The translations under genes and the position numbers were made by a program. The notes beneath the pieces were generated by a model, which saw only the letters and a program-made list of their open reading frames with translations, did no database searches and was not told the origin of the DNA. Below, in pieces: positions 16,174-25,574 of a stretch of 41,001 bases of DNA. The stretch is from Coriobacteriia bacterium (GTDB lineage: Bacteria > Actinomycetota > Coriobacteriia > Anaerosomatales > Anaerosomataceae), in assembly GCA_016933785.1 (NCBI GenBank), contig JAFGAG010000031.1:1-41001 (forward strand), in the 5' to 3' direction. Position 1 is the stretch's first letter; the number at the start of each line of letters is the position of its first letter.

Positions 16174-17048
16174 CCGCGGGAGGGCAGGGGGTCGGTGATG
16201 GTCTGCCACCATCCGACATGGTTGCGCACGGAGAACTCGATAAGCCCGCGGCCCAACAGCTCGCCCAGGTAGCCCTTCACATCGGTGACCGCGAGCCAGT
16301 ACACGGCCTGGTTCTCCACGAGCCCGAGTTCACGTGAAATGAACGCAACGGCACCCTCGGTGGTCATGCCGTCCCGAAGCCCGTGGAGGAGGAGCTCGGC
16401 GGTGCGACGGACCTGCGTGCTGTGGAAGTCGATGTGCTCCTCGGCCTCATCGCGGCGGATCGGCCGCCCGTGCGCCGGAACGACCCACTCGCACCGTACG
16501 CTTCGGATCCGTTCGAGTGAGGCTATCACCATGCCCGGATCGATCGCGTAGGGCAGTGGGTGCTGCTCCCAGAGTTCTCGCTGGTAAAGGGCGTCGCCGG
16601 TGAAGAGCACGCCGTCGGCGGTGAGGAAGCCGTGATGGCCGAGCGTGTGGCCCGGAAGCGGGATCGCGGTCGCGCGTGGGTCGTCGAAGTCCTCGACGTA
16701 GCCGTCCACAGCGCACCCGATACCGCGGAACAGCTTGGTGGTCATCTTGTCGCTCGGCTTGGCCCAGCTGAACATCCCCCGGATGTTGATGTCCGGGTTC
16801 TCCACCATCGCTGCGTCATCGCGGGCGGCCAGCACACGAGTGCCAGCCTCGCGGAGCAGGTGGGCGATAGAGAAGTGGTCGGCGTGACCGTGCGTGATGG
16901 CGAGCAGGTCGAGCGACACACCGGTGTAGGCGGTCTCATCCTCGGAGGTGTCGATGCCGAGTCCGGCGATGTACCCGGCGTTCGTGAGCCCCGGCACCAC
17001 GTAGGTATCGCCGGTCAGGTGTATGGCGGTGTCGGGCACAGAAGGCAT
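16170..17048 (-). CDS. MBL-fold metallo-hydrolase
   Basis: The 292-residue protein has the metallo-beta-lactamase zinc motif HGHADH (53-58), the second His in PLPGHTLGHHGF, the bridging Asp in LFTGDALY and a late VVPAHGRP. A C-terminal helical and winged region (about 210-290, ELLLHGLRDGMTTEGAV) resembles the LACTB2-like domain of this family. Substrate is unknown. The ATG at 17048 is chosen; a GTG at 17069 in the same frame is possible, and neither has a strong ribosome site. Confidence 0.88.
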   Translation of the reverse strand: MPSVPDTAIHLTGDTYVVPGLTNAGYIAGLGIDTSEDETAYTGVSLDLLAITHGHADHFSIAHLLREAGTRVLAARDDAAMVENPDINIRGMFSWAKPSDKMTTKLFRGIGCAVDGYVEDFDDPRATAIPLPGHTLGHHGFLTADGVLFTGDALYQRELWEQHPLPYAIDPGMVIASLERIRSVRCEWVVPAHGRPIRRDEAEEHIDFHSTQVRRTAELLLHGLRDGMTTEGAVAFISRELGLVENQAVYWLAVTDVKGYLGELLGRGLIEFSVRNHVGWWQTITDPLPSRG

Positions 17049-17064
17049 GGAGACAGTATGCCAC

Positions 17065-17092
17065 TGCACATCGGCACGCGACTCGCTATGAT
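17065..17092 (+). promoter_or_regulatory. Candidate sigma70 promoter, plus strand
   Basis: TGCACA (17065-17070), a 16-base spacer and TATGAT (17087-17092) form a fair promoter pointing into the 250-base gap between the MBL and TetR genes, where no plus-strand protein gene is recognised. The predicted transcript would start near 17099. Confidence 0.45.
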
Positions 17093-17097
17093 GGGGC

Positions 17098-17322
17098 TAC
17101 GGGCGAACGCCCCAGGACGCGATCCGGCGTGCCGCGACCACGAGGAGGTGATTCAGCGTTGAGTAGTCATTGCATCGCTGCGGAGGTGTCCACCTCGTAG
17201 GACGGCGGGTGAGCGGGCCGAGCTGGCCCGGCGCTACGTGCTCCTGCAAACCAGGACGAAGTCGCTGTCTGACGCAGCGATGGGAGAGGGTCGTCGGGTA
17301 ACCGGCGGCCCTCTCTGTGTTC
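17098..17322 (+). ncRNA. Candidate structured RNA with leader peptide and terminator-like hairpin
   Basis: This gap has no recognised gene but is full of paired segments on the plus strand: GAGGTG/CACCTC (17183-17196), a 10-bp long-range pair CATCGCTGCG (17173-17182) with CGCAGCGATG (17273-17282), a competing local TCGCTG/CAGCGA pair, and a TCCTG/CAGGA hairpin. A near-perfect Shine-Dalgarno AGGAGGTGATT (17143-17153) precedes a TTG (17159) that opens a 13-codon frame (MSSHCIAAEVSTS). The region ends in a strong hairpin. It could be an attenuator-like leader, an independent RNA or simply GC-rich palindromes; no family was recognised. Confidence 0.35.
17284..17315. terminator. Terminator-like hairpin
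   Basis: GAGAGGG (17284-17290) pairs with CCCTCTC (17309-17315), and the stem continues with CGTCGG/CCGGCG around a GTAA loop, 14 pairs in all with two wobbles. It could end the candidate plus-strand RNA or the TetR transcript on the minus strand, whose stop is 27 bases away. Confidence 0.6.
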
Positions 17323-17341
17323 GGGGGTAGGCTGAACGCGG

Positions 17342-17920
17342 CTACCCTGCGCGCTCGGCGTCGTACGAGTCGATCAGCATCCTGAGCGACCGAACGCACG
17401 TCTCATCGCGCCACTCGCTCATGCGTGTGGCCAGTTCGGTGGGAAGATCGCTCACGTCGCTCTCGGCATACGCCGAACCAAAGACCGAGAAGCCGGTCAC
17501 GAGCGCGATCATCGACTGCCAGAGATCGACCGCGTCGTTGTCGCTGAAGCCGAGTTGCGTGAGGAACACAAGACCGCTGTCGGGGTCGGTCTCCACCCGC
17601 CTGCCCGCGAGCGGGGTGAGGTTGGGGTGTGCCGCCAGTACCCGCTGATACTCGGCGAAGATCGCAAGCAAGAGCTCCTTCCAGTCTTCCGGCAGCGGGT
17701 CGGGTATGCGCATCTCGGAACGCATGCGTACGACGATGCCGTCGAGGAGCGCGTCCTTGTTGGGCAGGTGATGGTAGAGAGAGGCAGCCTCGACGCCCAC
17801 TTCGGCAGCGAGGCGGCGCATCGAGAGCGCGTCGAGGCCCTCGGCGTCGGCGATCGCGAGTGCGGCGGTGAAGAGTTCGTCTTTGGTGAGCGGGGTGGCG
17901 CGCTTCTTGGGTGCGACCAT
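17342..17920 (-). CDS. TetR family transcriptional regulator
   Basis: The 192-residue protein starts with a lysine-rich segment, then the TetR helix-turn-helix (LTKDELFTAALAIADAEG, LSMRRLAAEVGVEAASLYHHLPNKDALLDGI, about 12-60). The C-terminal part resembles the tetracycline-repressor-type ligand domain (EYQRVLAAHPNLTPLAGRRV). The ATG at 17920 follows GGAGTCTCCTGA. It faces the flavodoxin gene, and two TetR-type dyads lie between them (17950-18000), so it very likely represses that gene and itself. The ligand is unknown. Confidence 0.93.
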   Translation of the reverse strand: MVAPKKRATPLTKDELFTAALAIADAEGLDALSMRRLAAEVGVEAASLYHHLPNKDALLDGIVVRMRSEMRIPDPLPEDWKELLLAIFAEYQRVLAAHPNLTPLAGRRVETDPDSGLVFLTQLGFSDNDAVDLWQSMIALVTGFSVFGSAYAESDVSDLPTELATRMSEWRDETCVRSLRMLIDSYDAERAG

Positions 17921-17944
17921 TCAGGAGACTCCTCGGAAAGACGC

Positions 17945-17973
17945 TTGACCCTAACGGTGTTAGGTAGCATACT
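17945..17973 (+). promoter_or_regulatory. Sigma70 promoter for flavodoxin gene
   Basis: TTGACC (17945-17950), a 17-base spacer and CATACT (17968-17973) make a good plus-strand promoter for the gene at 18035. Operator 1 fills the spacer and operator 2 covers the start of the transcript, the layout expected for repression. Confidence 0.6.
17950..17964. promoter_or_regulatory. TetR operator 1
   Basis: The palindrome CCTAAC-GGT-GTTAGG has 6-bp arms and a 3-bp centre. The same core occurs in operator 2, 34 bp away centre to centre. It sits between the divergent TetR and flavodoxin genes. Confidence 0.75.
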
Positions 17974-17981
17974 GCACTGGC

Positions 17982-18000
17982 AACCTAACAGCGTTAGGTT
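17982..18000. promoter_or_regulatory. TetR operator 2
   Basis: The palindrome AACCTAAC-AGC-GTTAGGTT has 8-bp perfect arms around a 3-bp centre and shares the CCTAACNNNGTTAGG core with operator 1. Two such sites within 51 bp in a divergent promoter are strong evidence for control by the adjacent TetR. Confidence 0.8.
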
Positions 18001-18034
18001 AGCATGTCGAGAATCAGAATGCGAGGGGTGCGGG

Positions 18035-18694
18035 GTGGAGCCAACCATCGATCGGCGCGAGTTCGTGCGGTTGGGGGCGTGTATCGGTGCGGTCACAGCG
18101 CTCTCGTTGGCCGTTGGATGTTCGTCTGCGGAGACGGCGGATCCGGATGACTCGGCCATCGAGACACCATCATTCGAGTACGGGGAGGAGACCGGAATGT
18201 CCAAGCGGGTGCTGGTGGGCTACGCGACACGCACGGGGTCGACGACGGGCGTGGCCGAGGCGATCGGACGCACGCTCAGCGAGCGCGGTTACGCGGTGCA
18301 CGTGAAGCCGCTTCGCGAGAAGCCGTCGCCGGGCGGGTACGACGCGGTGGTCGTGGGCAGCGCCATCAACGGTGCAGCGTGGCTCCCCGAGGCGATCGGC
18401 TGGGTCGAGTCCAACACCACCGTTCTGGGCGACATCCCCACGGCCGTCTTCTGCGTGCACAGCATGAACGGCGGCGGTGACGAGAAGCAGACGCGTAAGC
18501 GGCTCGCGTACCTGGAGAAGGTGCGGGCAGCCGTCACGCCTGCGGCCGAGGGGTTCTTCCTCGGCAAGGGGCCGACCGCTGATGACTCGTCGCTTATCGC
18601 GCGCTGGGCCTTCAAGACCTTCGGTGGTACCGCCGAGGGCGATGCGCGCGACTGGAACAAGATCAAGGCATGGGCCGAGAGTCTGGACCTGTAG
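18035..18694 (+). CDS. Tat-exported flavodoxin-domain lipoprotein
   Basis: A GTG at 18035 with an AGGGG box starts a 219-residue protein. Residues 7-13 give a twin-arginine motif (RREFVRL), followed by a hydrophobic stretch and a lipobox AVGC with Cys29, so the protein is probably exported folded with its FMN and anchored as a lipoprotein. From about 50 it is a flavodoxin-like domain: VLVGYATRTGSTTGVAEAIG (phosphate loop) and YDAVVVGSAINGAAWLPEAI. Flavodoxins are usually cytoplasmic electron carriers, so an extracytoplasmic one is unusual. A cytoplasmic relative lies at 39439. The adjacent TetR and its operators probably control it. Confidence 0.87.
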   Translation: MEPTIDRREFVRLGACIGAVTALSLAVGCSSAETADPDDSAIETPSFEYGEETGMSKRVLVGYATRTGSTTGVAEAIGRTLSERGYAVHVKPLREKPSPGGYDAVVVGSAINGAAWLPEAIGWVESNTTVLGDIPTAVFCVHSMNGGGDEKQTRKRLAYLEKVRAAVTPAAEGFFLGKGPTADDSSLIARWAFKTFGGTAEGDARDWNKIKAWAESLDL

Positions 18695-18809
18695 GCGGGC
18701 CACGTGTTTCGTGCGCGATAACTCTCCGTAAGAACACAGCTAAACCGCTGAACACCGTCCCGTCTGCCGCCGACAATGCTCCATGTCGGCAAACGATGGG
18801 AGTGGTCGG

Positions 18810-19016
18810 GTGAAGCTGTACGAACTCTGCCGTGCAGTCACAGAGGAGCTTGAGCGCCGCCATGAAGGCGATGCGTTCGGCCTCGTGATGGCCAAGGGCG
18901 CCATGGCGCGAGAGACGGGATTCCTGGTGGCGCTGGTCAGCCCGAGGGACCCGGACGACGCCGAGAAGATCCACAAGCTCAGGCAAGCCGCCGCCAACGC
19001 CGACATCATCCTCTAG
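18810..19016 (+). CDS. Small protein (68 aa), unknown function
   Basis: A GTG at 18810 with GGGAG upstream starts MKLYELCRAVTEELERRHEG; an ATG at 18783 in frame would add nine residues but lacks a ribosome site. The product is soluble and helical with a hydrophobic centre (GFLVALVSPRDPDD). It stands 17 bases before the HAMP protein gene, so the two are probably one operon. No family was recognised. Confidence 0.68.
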   Translation: MKLYELCRAVTEELERRHEGDAFGLVMAKGAMARETGFLVALVSPRDPDDAEKIHKLRQAAANADIIL

Positions 19017-19033
19017 GACGGGAGCGTCAGAAC

Positions 19034-20068
19034 ATGAGTGTTCGACAGCGCATAGCCATCGCGATGATCGCCGCGGTGTTGGTGAACGTGGTCGCAGGCG
19101 TCGCGTCCTGGTGGCTCAACGACCGTGCCGACACGAATGAACTCGAAGCACGCGATGCGACCCTTCGGGCCGAGTGGGTCGGCCAGGTGGGTGGCGCGTC
19201 AACGGCCTTCATGAGCGAGGCGACCGATCTTGCGCTTGGCGTGAGGTCGGGCAAGAGCGAGGAGGCGTCAGCCGAGTACGGGGACCTGGTCGGTGCTGAT
19301 GCATCGGTTTCGCGCCTGATCTCCCGGATGCCGGATGGGCTCGAAGACGGCCTTGCGCGCCGCATCGTCGAGGAGTGGGATGCCGTGCGACCGGGCGTGC
19401 TCGCCTGGGTGAACCTTGAGGCTGAGGACGCGGGAGTGCCGCTGCGGCTCTCGCTCACCGATGCGGGCCAACTTCGGTCGAGCACGAGCACCAATATCGA
19501 CGCAGACGCGGACTTCCTGGGGATGGAGCCCGGCGCGGTCCGCAGGGCCATCCGCGCTGAGGCCGAGGCGTTCAGCAAGGGCACGCTGAGAGTGGCGCTC
19601 TCGGACGCGACCGCCGACGCATCGGCCGCTCGAGTGGCTGCGGTGGAGGCGCGGGACACGGCCAAGACCGTCACGCTCGCCGCGATCGCGCTGAGCGTGC
19701 TGGTAGCACTCGCGGCTGCCGTGTGGTTGTACCGGACGATCGCGGGTCCGCTCGGCCGCGCTCAAGAATCGGCACGGCGTGTTGCCGCTGGTGACCTGGA
19801 GACGACGTTCGAGGTTCATGGCGACGACGAGATCGGCAGTCTGGTGGAGGCGGTCGAAGAGATGCGCGGCTCGGTCGTGGGACAGCTCGCCGTGATGCGG
19901 GAGATGGCCGGTGCGGTGATCGTGACCGCCGAGGACGTGACCGAGGGTGCGCGCAGCATCCGCGCGCTCGGTGTCAGCAGCGACGAGGGCTTCACCCAGG
20001 CCATCGCCCGCGTGGAGGGCGACTCGGAGCTGCTCACATCGCTCGCGCGCCAGATGCTCGAGGCCTAG
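19034..20068 (+). CDS. HAMP-domain membrane receptor without output domain
   Basis: The 344-residue protein has an N-terminal helix (8-27), an extracytoplasmic helical region (about 28-210), a second helix (about 215-235) and a HAMP domain (YRTIAGPLGRAQESARRVAAGDLE, about 236-288). About 55 residues follow, with no kinase, cyclase or methyl-accepting signalling domain. It resembles the front half of a chemoreceptor or sensor kinase. It ends in a true TAG and no continuation was found in other frames. It may signal through a partner, such as the small protein upstream, or be a truncated receptor. Confidence 0.82.
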   Translation: MSVRQRIAIAMIAAVLVNVVAGVASWWLNDRADTNELEARDATLRAEWVGQVGGASTAFMSEATDLALGVRSGKSEEASAEYGDLVGADASVSRLISRMPDGLEDGLARRIVEEWDAVRPGVLAWVNLEAEDAGVPLRLSLTDAGQLRSSTSTNIDADADFLGMEPGAVRRAIRAEAEAFSKGTLRVALSDATADASAARVAAVEARDTAKTVTLAAIALSVLVALAAAVWLYRTIAGPLGRAQESARRVAAGDLETTFEVHGDDEIGSLVEAVEEMRGSVVGQLAVMREMAGAVIVTAEDVTEGARSIRALGVSSDEGFTQAIARVEGDSELLTSLARQMLEA

Positions 20069-20374
20069 GCGAGGACAGAGAGCGCCGCGGACGCGGGAGA
20101 GGCTTCCCGCCTCGCTCAACTGGTCGCTGCTTCGCGACTCGCAGCTTCCGGACCCAGCGTTCGGCCCAGGCGGACCGATCGCGAAGCCTACAGTCTGGCA
20201 TCGATCGGGGCGTCGCACAGAGCACCCACACACGTGAACACTCCGGAAGAAGTGTACGCACCGACGGTCATGCAGCGCTGTCGCCCGGCCTATCGTGCGT
20301 GAGAGTCGCAGCAACGGGGTACTGTAGAGCCTGGTGACATTCGCCCGGAGTCCGGACGCGACGGAGGGATACGC
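20069..20374. other. Intergenic region without recognised gene
   Basis: This 306-base gap holds a small hairpin, GCGGGA/TCCCGC at 20093-20110, just after the HAMP gene, possibly its terminator, and a TACTGT (20320-20325) that might be a -10 for the next gene. No coding frame with a plausible start was seen in either strand. Confidence 0.5.
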
Positions 20375-21064
20375 ATGAGAAGCAAGGTTGTGGCGGTCGT
20401 GGTGGGTGTGGCCCTCGTGGCGCTCGGTGTCATATTGAGCGGGAATGCGCTCGGCTGGTGGAGCGCTGACCTCTTCTTCGACGGCTGGTGGACGCTGTTC
20501 CTCATCGTGCCGGGACTGGTGAGTCTGCTCGGTCAGGGGCCCAACCTCGCAAACATCATCTTGATCGGGGTGGGAGCGCTGTTGTTGGCCGACGCGCAGC
20601 AGGCGTTCGGGGATATCTCGGTCTGGTCGCTCATCATGCCGCTCATCCTCGTGGCCGTGGGCGCGACCGTCGTGTGGAAGGGTGTCGCAACGCCGAAGCT
20701 TCCCGTTGATTCCGAGGGGCGCCCGCTTCCGGCCGGCAGTCAAGTGAGCGCTGTCTTCTCCGGGAGCACCGCTGCGTACAACGGACTTCCCTTCACGGGA
20801 GCCACCACGCTCGCGGTCTTCGGCGGCGTGGACCTGGATCTGCGCGGGGCGATCATCGAGAACGACGTGGTCATCGACGCAACGTCACTGTTCGGCGGCA
20901 CGGACATCATCGTCTCGCCGGGCACGAAGGTGGAGCTCACGTCGGTGGGCGTGTTCGGCGGATCGGACAGCAACGCCGAGCCGCCCCAGCCCGGTGCAAC
21001 GGGACCGGTGGTCCACGTGCGGTCGACGGCGGTCTTCGGCGGTCTGGAAGTGAAGGTGAAGTAA
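20375..21064 (+). CDS. LiaF-like membrane protein
   Basis: The 229-residue protein has about four hydrophobic segments in residues 5-105 and then a soluble beta-rich domain (130-229) with repeated VFGG turns (AVFGGVDLDLR, SLFGGTDIIV, GVFGGSDSN, AVFGGLEVKVK). This is the LiaF/DUF2154-like C-terminal fold associated with cell-envelope stress in Firmicutes. The ATG follows a GGAGGG box. No LiaRS pair is adjacent, so a LiaF-like role is only inferred. Confidence 0.83.
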   Translation: MRSKVVAVVVGVALVALGVILSGNALGWWSADLFFDGWWTLFLIVPGLVSLLGQGPNLANIILIGVGALLLADAQQAFGDISVWSLIMPLILVAVGATVVWKGVATPKLPVDSEGRPLPAGSQVSAVFSGSTAAYNGLPFTGATTLAVFGGVDLDLRGAIIENDVVIDATSLFGGTDIIVSPGTKVELTSVGVFGGSDSNAEPPQPGATGPVVHVRSTAVFGGLEVKVK

Positions 21065-21126
21065 GACAGCCACCCCCTCGGCGTGCTACCCTGTACCGCT
21101 GCATTTCCGAGAGAGAAGAAGTCCCC

Positions 21127-22935
<1,809 letters not shown>

Positions 22936-22936
22936 G

Positions 22937-23009
22937 GGATGCGGCAGGCGGATGATCACGCGCTCGAGCTTCGCAAATTGAGCGCTTAGATCATCCGCCT
23001 GCCGCATCC
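22937..23009. repeat. Long inverted repeat after typA
   Basis: The arms at 22937-22957 and 22989-23009 are perfectly complementary over 21 bp. Inside the 31-nt interval, GCGCTC (22960-22965) and GAGCGC (22980-22985) pair again, giving one long hairpin. It begins right after the typA stop. A transcription terminator is the simplest reading, but 21 perfect bp is long for that, so a REP-like or mobile repeat is possible. Confidence 0.8.
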
Positions 23010-23174
23010 ATTTCGCTCGAGTTCTGGGGTGAGCGGCTGAGACCACCCCGTCGCGTCCATCGCACGCGACACGTTCTTTTTGCAGACGATTCACCCGGGT
23101 GCAACCAATACAACCGCCGCATCCGCCATACCTCTGAGAAGAGCCCGTCGCTCTTCGAGCCACACGGAGGCTGC

Positions 23175-25574
23175 ATGGCGCGAGCGGATCTGCACGTGCA
23201 CACGCGCTACTCGGACCACCCCTCAGAATGGTTCCTGCAGCGGCTGGGTGCCGCTGAGTCCTACACGGAGCCAGAGGAGGTCTATCGCATCGCCAAGGCG
23301 TACGGGATGGACTTCGTCGCCATCACCGATCACAACCGGATCGACGGCGCGCTCGAACTCAAGGCCGCGCATCCGGAGGACGTGATCGTCGGCGTGGAGA
23401 CGACCGCGTACTTCCCGGACGACGGCTGCAAGGTCCACATCCTGCTGTGGGGGATCGATGAGCGGCAGTTCGAGCGTATCCAGGCGCTGAGAACCGATAT
23501 CTACAGTCTCAGCGGCTACATCGCCACGGAAGGCATCGCACACGCCGTGGCCCACGCCACCTACTCGGTGAACGGGCGCCTGACGGTGGACCATCTCGAG
23601 AAGCTGCTGCTTCTCTTCGGGTCGTTCGAAACGATCAACGGTTCGCGCACGCGACGGCAGAATGAGAGATGGGCGTCGGTGCTCGAGGGTTTGAGCCCTC
23701 GCCTGATCAGCGACATCGAAGCTGCACACCGGCGCAGACCGACGATGCCGCAACCATGGATCAAGGGCGTCACCGGAGGCTCGGACGATCACGCAGGTCT
23801 GTTGATCGGCCGGACATGGACCGAGGCCGAGGCGGAGACGGTCGAGGAGTTCCTGGACGCGCTCCGAACGGGGCGGACCCAGGCCGACGGCCGCCACAAC
23901 GACTACCGCGCATTGGCATTCTCGATCTACCGGATCGCCCTCGAGTTCTCGCAGTCGCGTTCACAGGGGACGGACAGCCTGTTCGCGCGGCAGGTCAACG
24001 GTCACCTGTTCGGGATCGGTGGCTCGCCCACGGCTCCGGCCGCTCGCCTGATCGCCGGTCTGAAGGCATCCAAAGACCCACTCGGCGTCCGCCTGCTCGA
24101 GTTGCATGATGCACTCGAGGGGGCCGGCAACGCTGATCTCGACGCGAGGTTCGACATCGCCTACGAGCACCTTGCGCGGGCATCGGGTGAGATGCTCGGT
24201 TCGGTCCTGGCCTCCACGCAGGACTCCCTTCAGCGCGGCGACCTGACCTCGATGATGCGTGACATCTCGACCGCGCTTTCGGCCGGCTTCCTCGCGGCTC
24301 CGTTCTTCACCACGGTCGGGGCTCTCTCCCGCGGACGTTCCGCCGCCGATGGCCTTGCCGCCCGGCACGATCTCGGTAGCAGGGAGCCACGACGCATCCT
24401 CTGGTTCACTGACACGCTCACCGACCTGAACGGTGTGTCGGTGACCCTGTCGCAGGTAGCCCGCATCGCAGCGGAGCGCGGCGATGCATTGCGGGTGGTC
24501 TCCTGCGGCCTGGGTGATGCCGCACATCTTCCGGAGACGATCATCGACCTGCCGCAGGTGTTCGAGTTCCCGCTCCCGTACTACGAGAGCTACACGTTGA
24601 GCGTGCCGTCGCCGCTCGAGTCACTGAAGATCCTGCAGGAGTTCAATGCGGACGAGGTCATCGTATCGACACCCGGACCGGTCGGAGCCTTCGGTGTCGC
24701 CCTCGGAAGACTCCTGGACGTGCCGTGCCGATTCGTCTACCACAACGATTTCGCGCAGCAGGCGGCCGCCTCATCGGGCGATGAGTCGCTTGCCGAGACC
24801 GTCGACGCGGCGATGATGTGGTTCTGTCGACAGTTCGACGAGATCCTCGTGCCGAGCCAGGCGTACTGCACGCGGCTGGAGGCCGCCGGGATCGAGCCTT
24901 CGAAGCTGAAGCCGTTCCGCCGGGGCATCGATACCGCACAGTTCTCGCCTCGTCGCTCCGGTCATGACTGGCTGCAGCGCAGGTTCGGTCTTCCGGAGGG
25001 TCCGACGCTGCTCTACACGGGCAGGATCTCGCCCGAGAAGTCGCTCGAGACGCTTGTCGGCGCATACCGGGCGATCATCACCCATCGTCCCGAGACCAAT
25101 CTGCTCATCATCGGTGACGGCCCGTCCGCCGGACGCCTGAGGGATCTCACCGCCGATCTCGAGCGCGTACGGATCCCCGGTCCGATCCCCAATGAGGATC
25201 TCCCCATGGTGTACTCGGCGTGCGACCTGCTCGTCTTCCCGAGCAAGCTGGACACGTTCGGGATGACGGTGCTGGAAGCACAGGCATGCGGTACTCCGGC
25301 AGTCGTCAGTGACTCAGGTGGTCCGTGCGAGATCGTCGTCAACGGCGTCACCGGGTATGTGGTCAGAGATGACTGTGAATCCGGTTGGAGTGCCGCCATC
25401 GAGCTGATCTTCGACCTCATCGAGACATCGCCCGCACGGTATCTTGCGATGTGCTCCTCGGCGCGGCACCGCGCGTTGACCTACGACTGGAACGTGCTTC
25501 TCGACGCCCTGATGGCGGGATCGCCCCTGACCGACGGTACCCGGGCGCGGGTCACCGTCCAGAACGGTGGTTAG
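23175..25574 (+). CDS. PHP-domain / GT4 glycosyltransferase fusion protein
   Basis: The 799-residue protein joins two enzymes. Residues 1-260 are a PHP phosphoesterase domain: DLHVHTRYSDH (His7, His9), ITDHN (50-54), AVAHATY and GGSDDHAG provide the metal ligands. A helical linker runs to about 400. From 405 the GT-B family 4 glycosyltransferase begins (ILWFTDTLTDLNGVSVTL), with YTGRISPEKSLETL and, near 692, TFGMTVLEAQACGTPAVVSDSGG. The first acidic residue of the EX7E motif is Asp. A linked phosphoesterase and sugar transferase suggests making or trimming a sugar-phosphate or lipid glycan (inference). It overlaps the convergent ATP-grasp gene by 4 bases. A 7-bp hairpin lies just before the ribosome site. 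Confidence 0.88.
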   Translation: MARADLHVHTRYSDHPSEWFLQRLGAAESYTEPEEVYRIAKAYGMDFVAITDHNRIDGALELKAAHPEDVIVGVETTAYFPDDGCKVHILLWGIDERQFERIQALRTDIYSLSGYIATEGIAHAVAHATYSVNGRLTVDHLEKLLLLFGSFETINGSRTRRQNERWASVLEGLSPRLISDIEAAHRRRPTMPQPWIKGVTGGSDDHAGLLIGRTWTEAEAETVEEFLDALRTGRTQADGRHNDYRALAFSIYRIALEFSQSRSQGTDSLFARQVNGHLFGIGGSPTAPAARLIAGLKASKDPLGVRLLELHDALEGAGNADLDARFDIAYEHLARASGEMLGSVLASTQDSLQRGDLTSMMRDISTALSAGFLAAPFFTTVGALSRGRSAADGLAARHDLGSREPRRILWFTDTLTDLNGVSVTLSQVARIAAERGDALRVVSCGLGDAAHLPETIIDLPQVFEFPLPYYESYTLSVPSPLESLKILQEFNADEVIVSTPGPVGAFGVALGRLLDVPCRFVYHNDFAQQAAASSGDESLAETVDAAMMWFCRQFDEILVPSQAYCTRLEAAGIEPSKLKPFRRGIDTAQFSPRRSGHDWLQRRFGLPEGPTLLYTGRISPEKSLETLVGAYRAIITHRPETNLLIIGDGPSAGRLRDLTADLERVRIPGPIPNEDLPMVYSACDLLVFPSKLDTFGMTVLEAQACGTPAVVSDSGGPCEIVVNGVTGYVVRDDCESGWSAAIELIFDLIETSPARYLAMCSSARHRALTYDWNVLLDALMAGSPLTDGTRARVTVQNGG

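Noticed and set aside
17098-17322. tRNA-Sec or c-di-GMP riboswitch in the MBL-TetR gap
   Set aside because: No cloverleaf with a UCA anticodon and no GEMM core could be drawn.
17148-17340. A fourth TGA-interrupted frame (GTG 17148, TGA 17160) with a hairpin behind it
   Set aside because: The codons after the TGA are rich in rare AGG/CGG and read as an unstructured Arg-rich peptide, and the hairpin loop lies about 26 nt away, unlike the other three cases. A structured RNA is a better reading.
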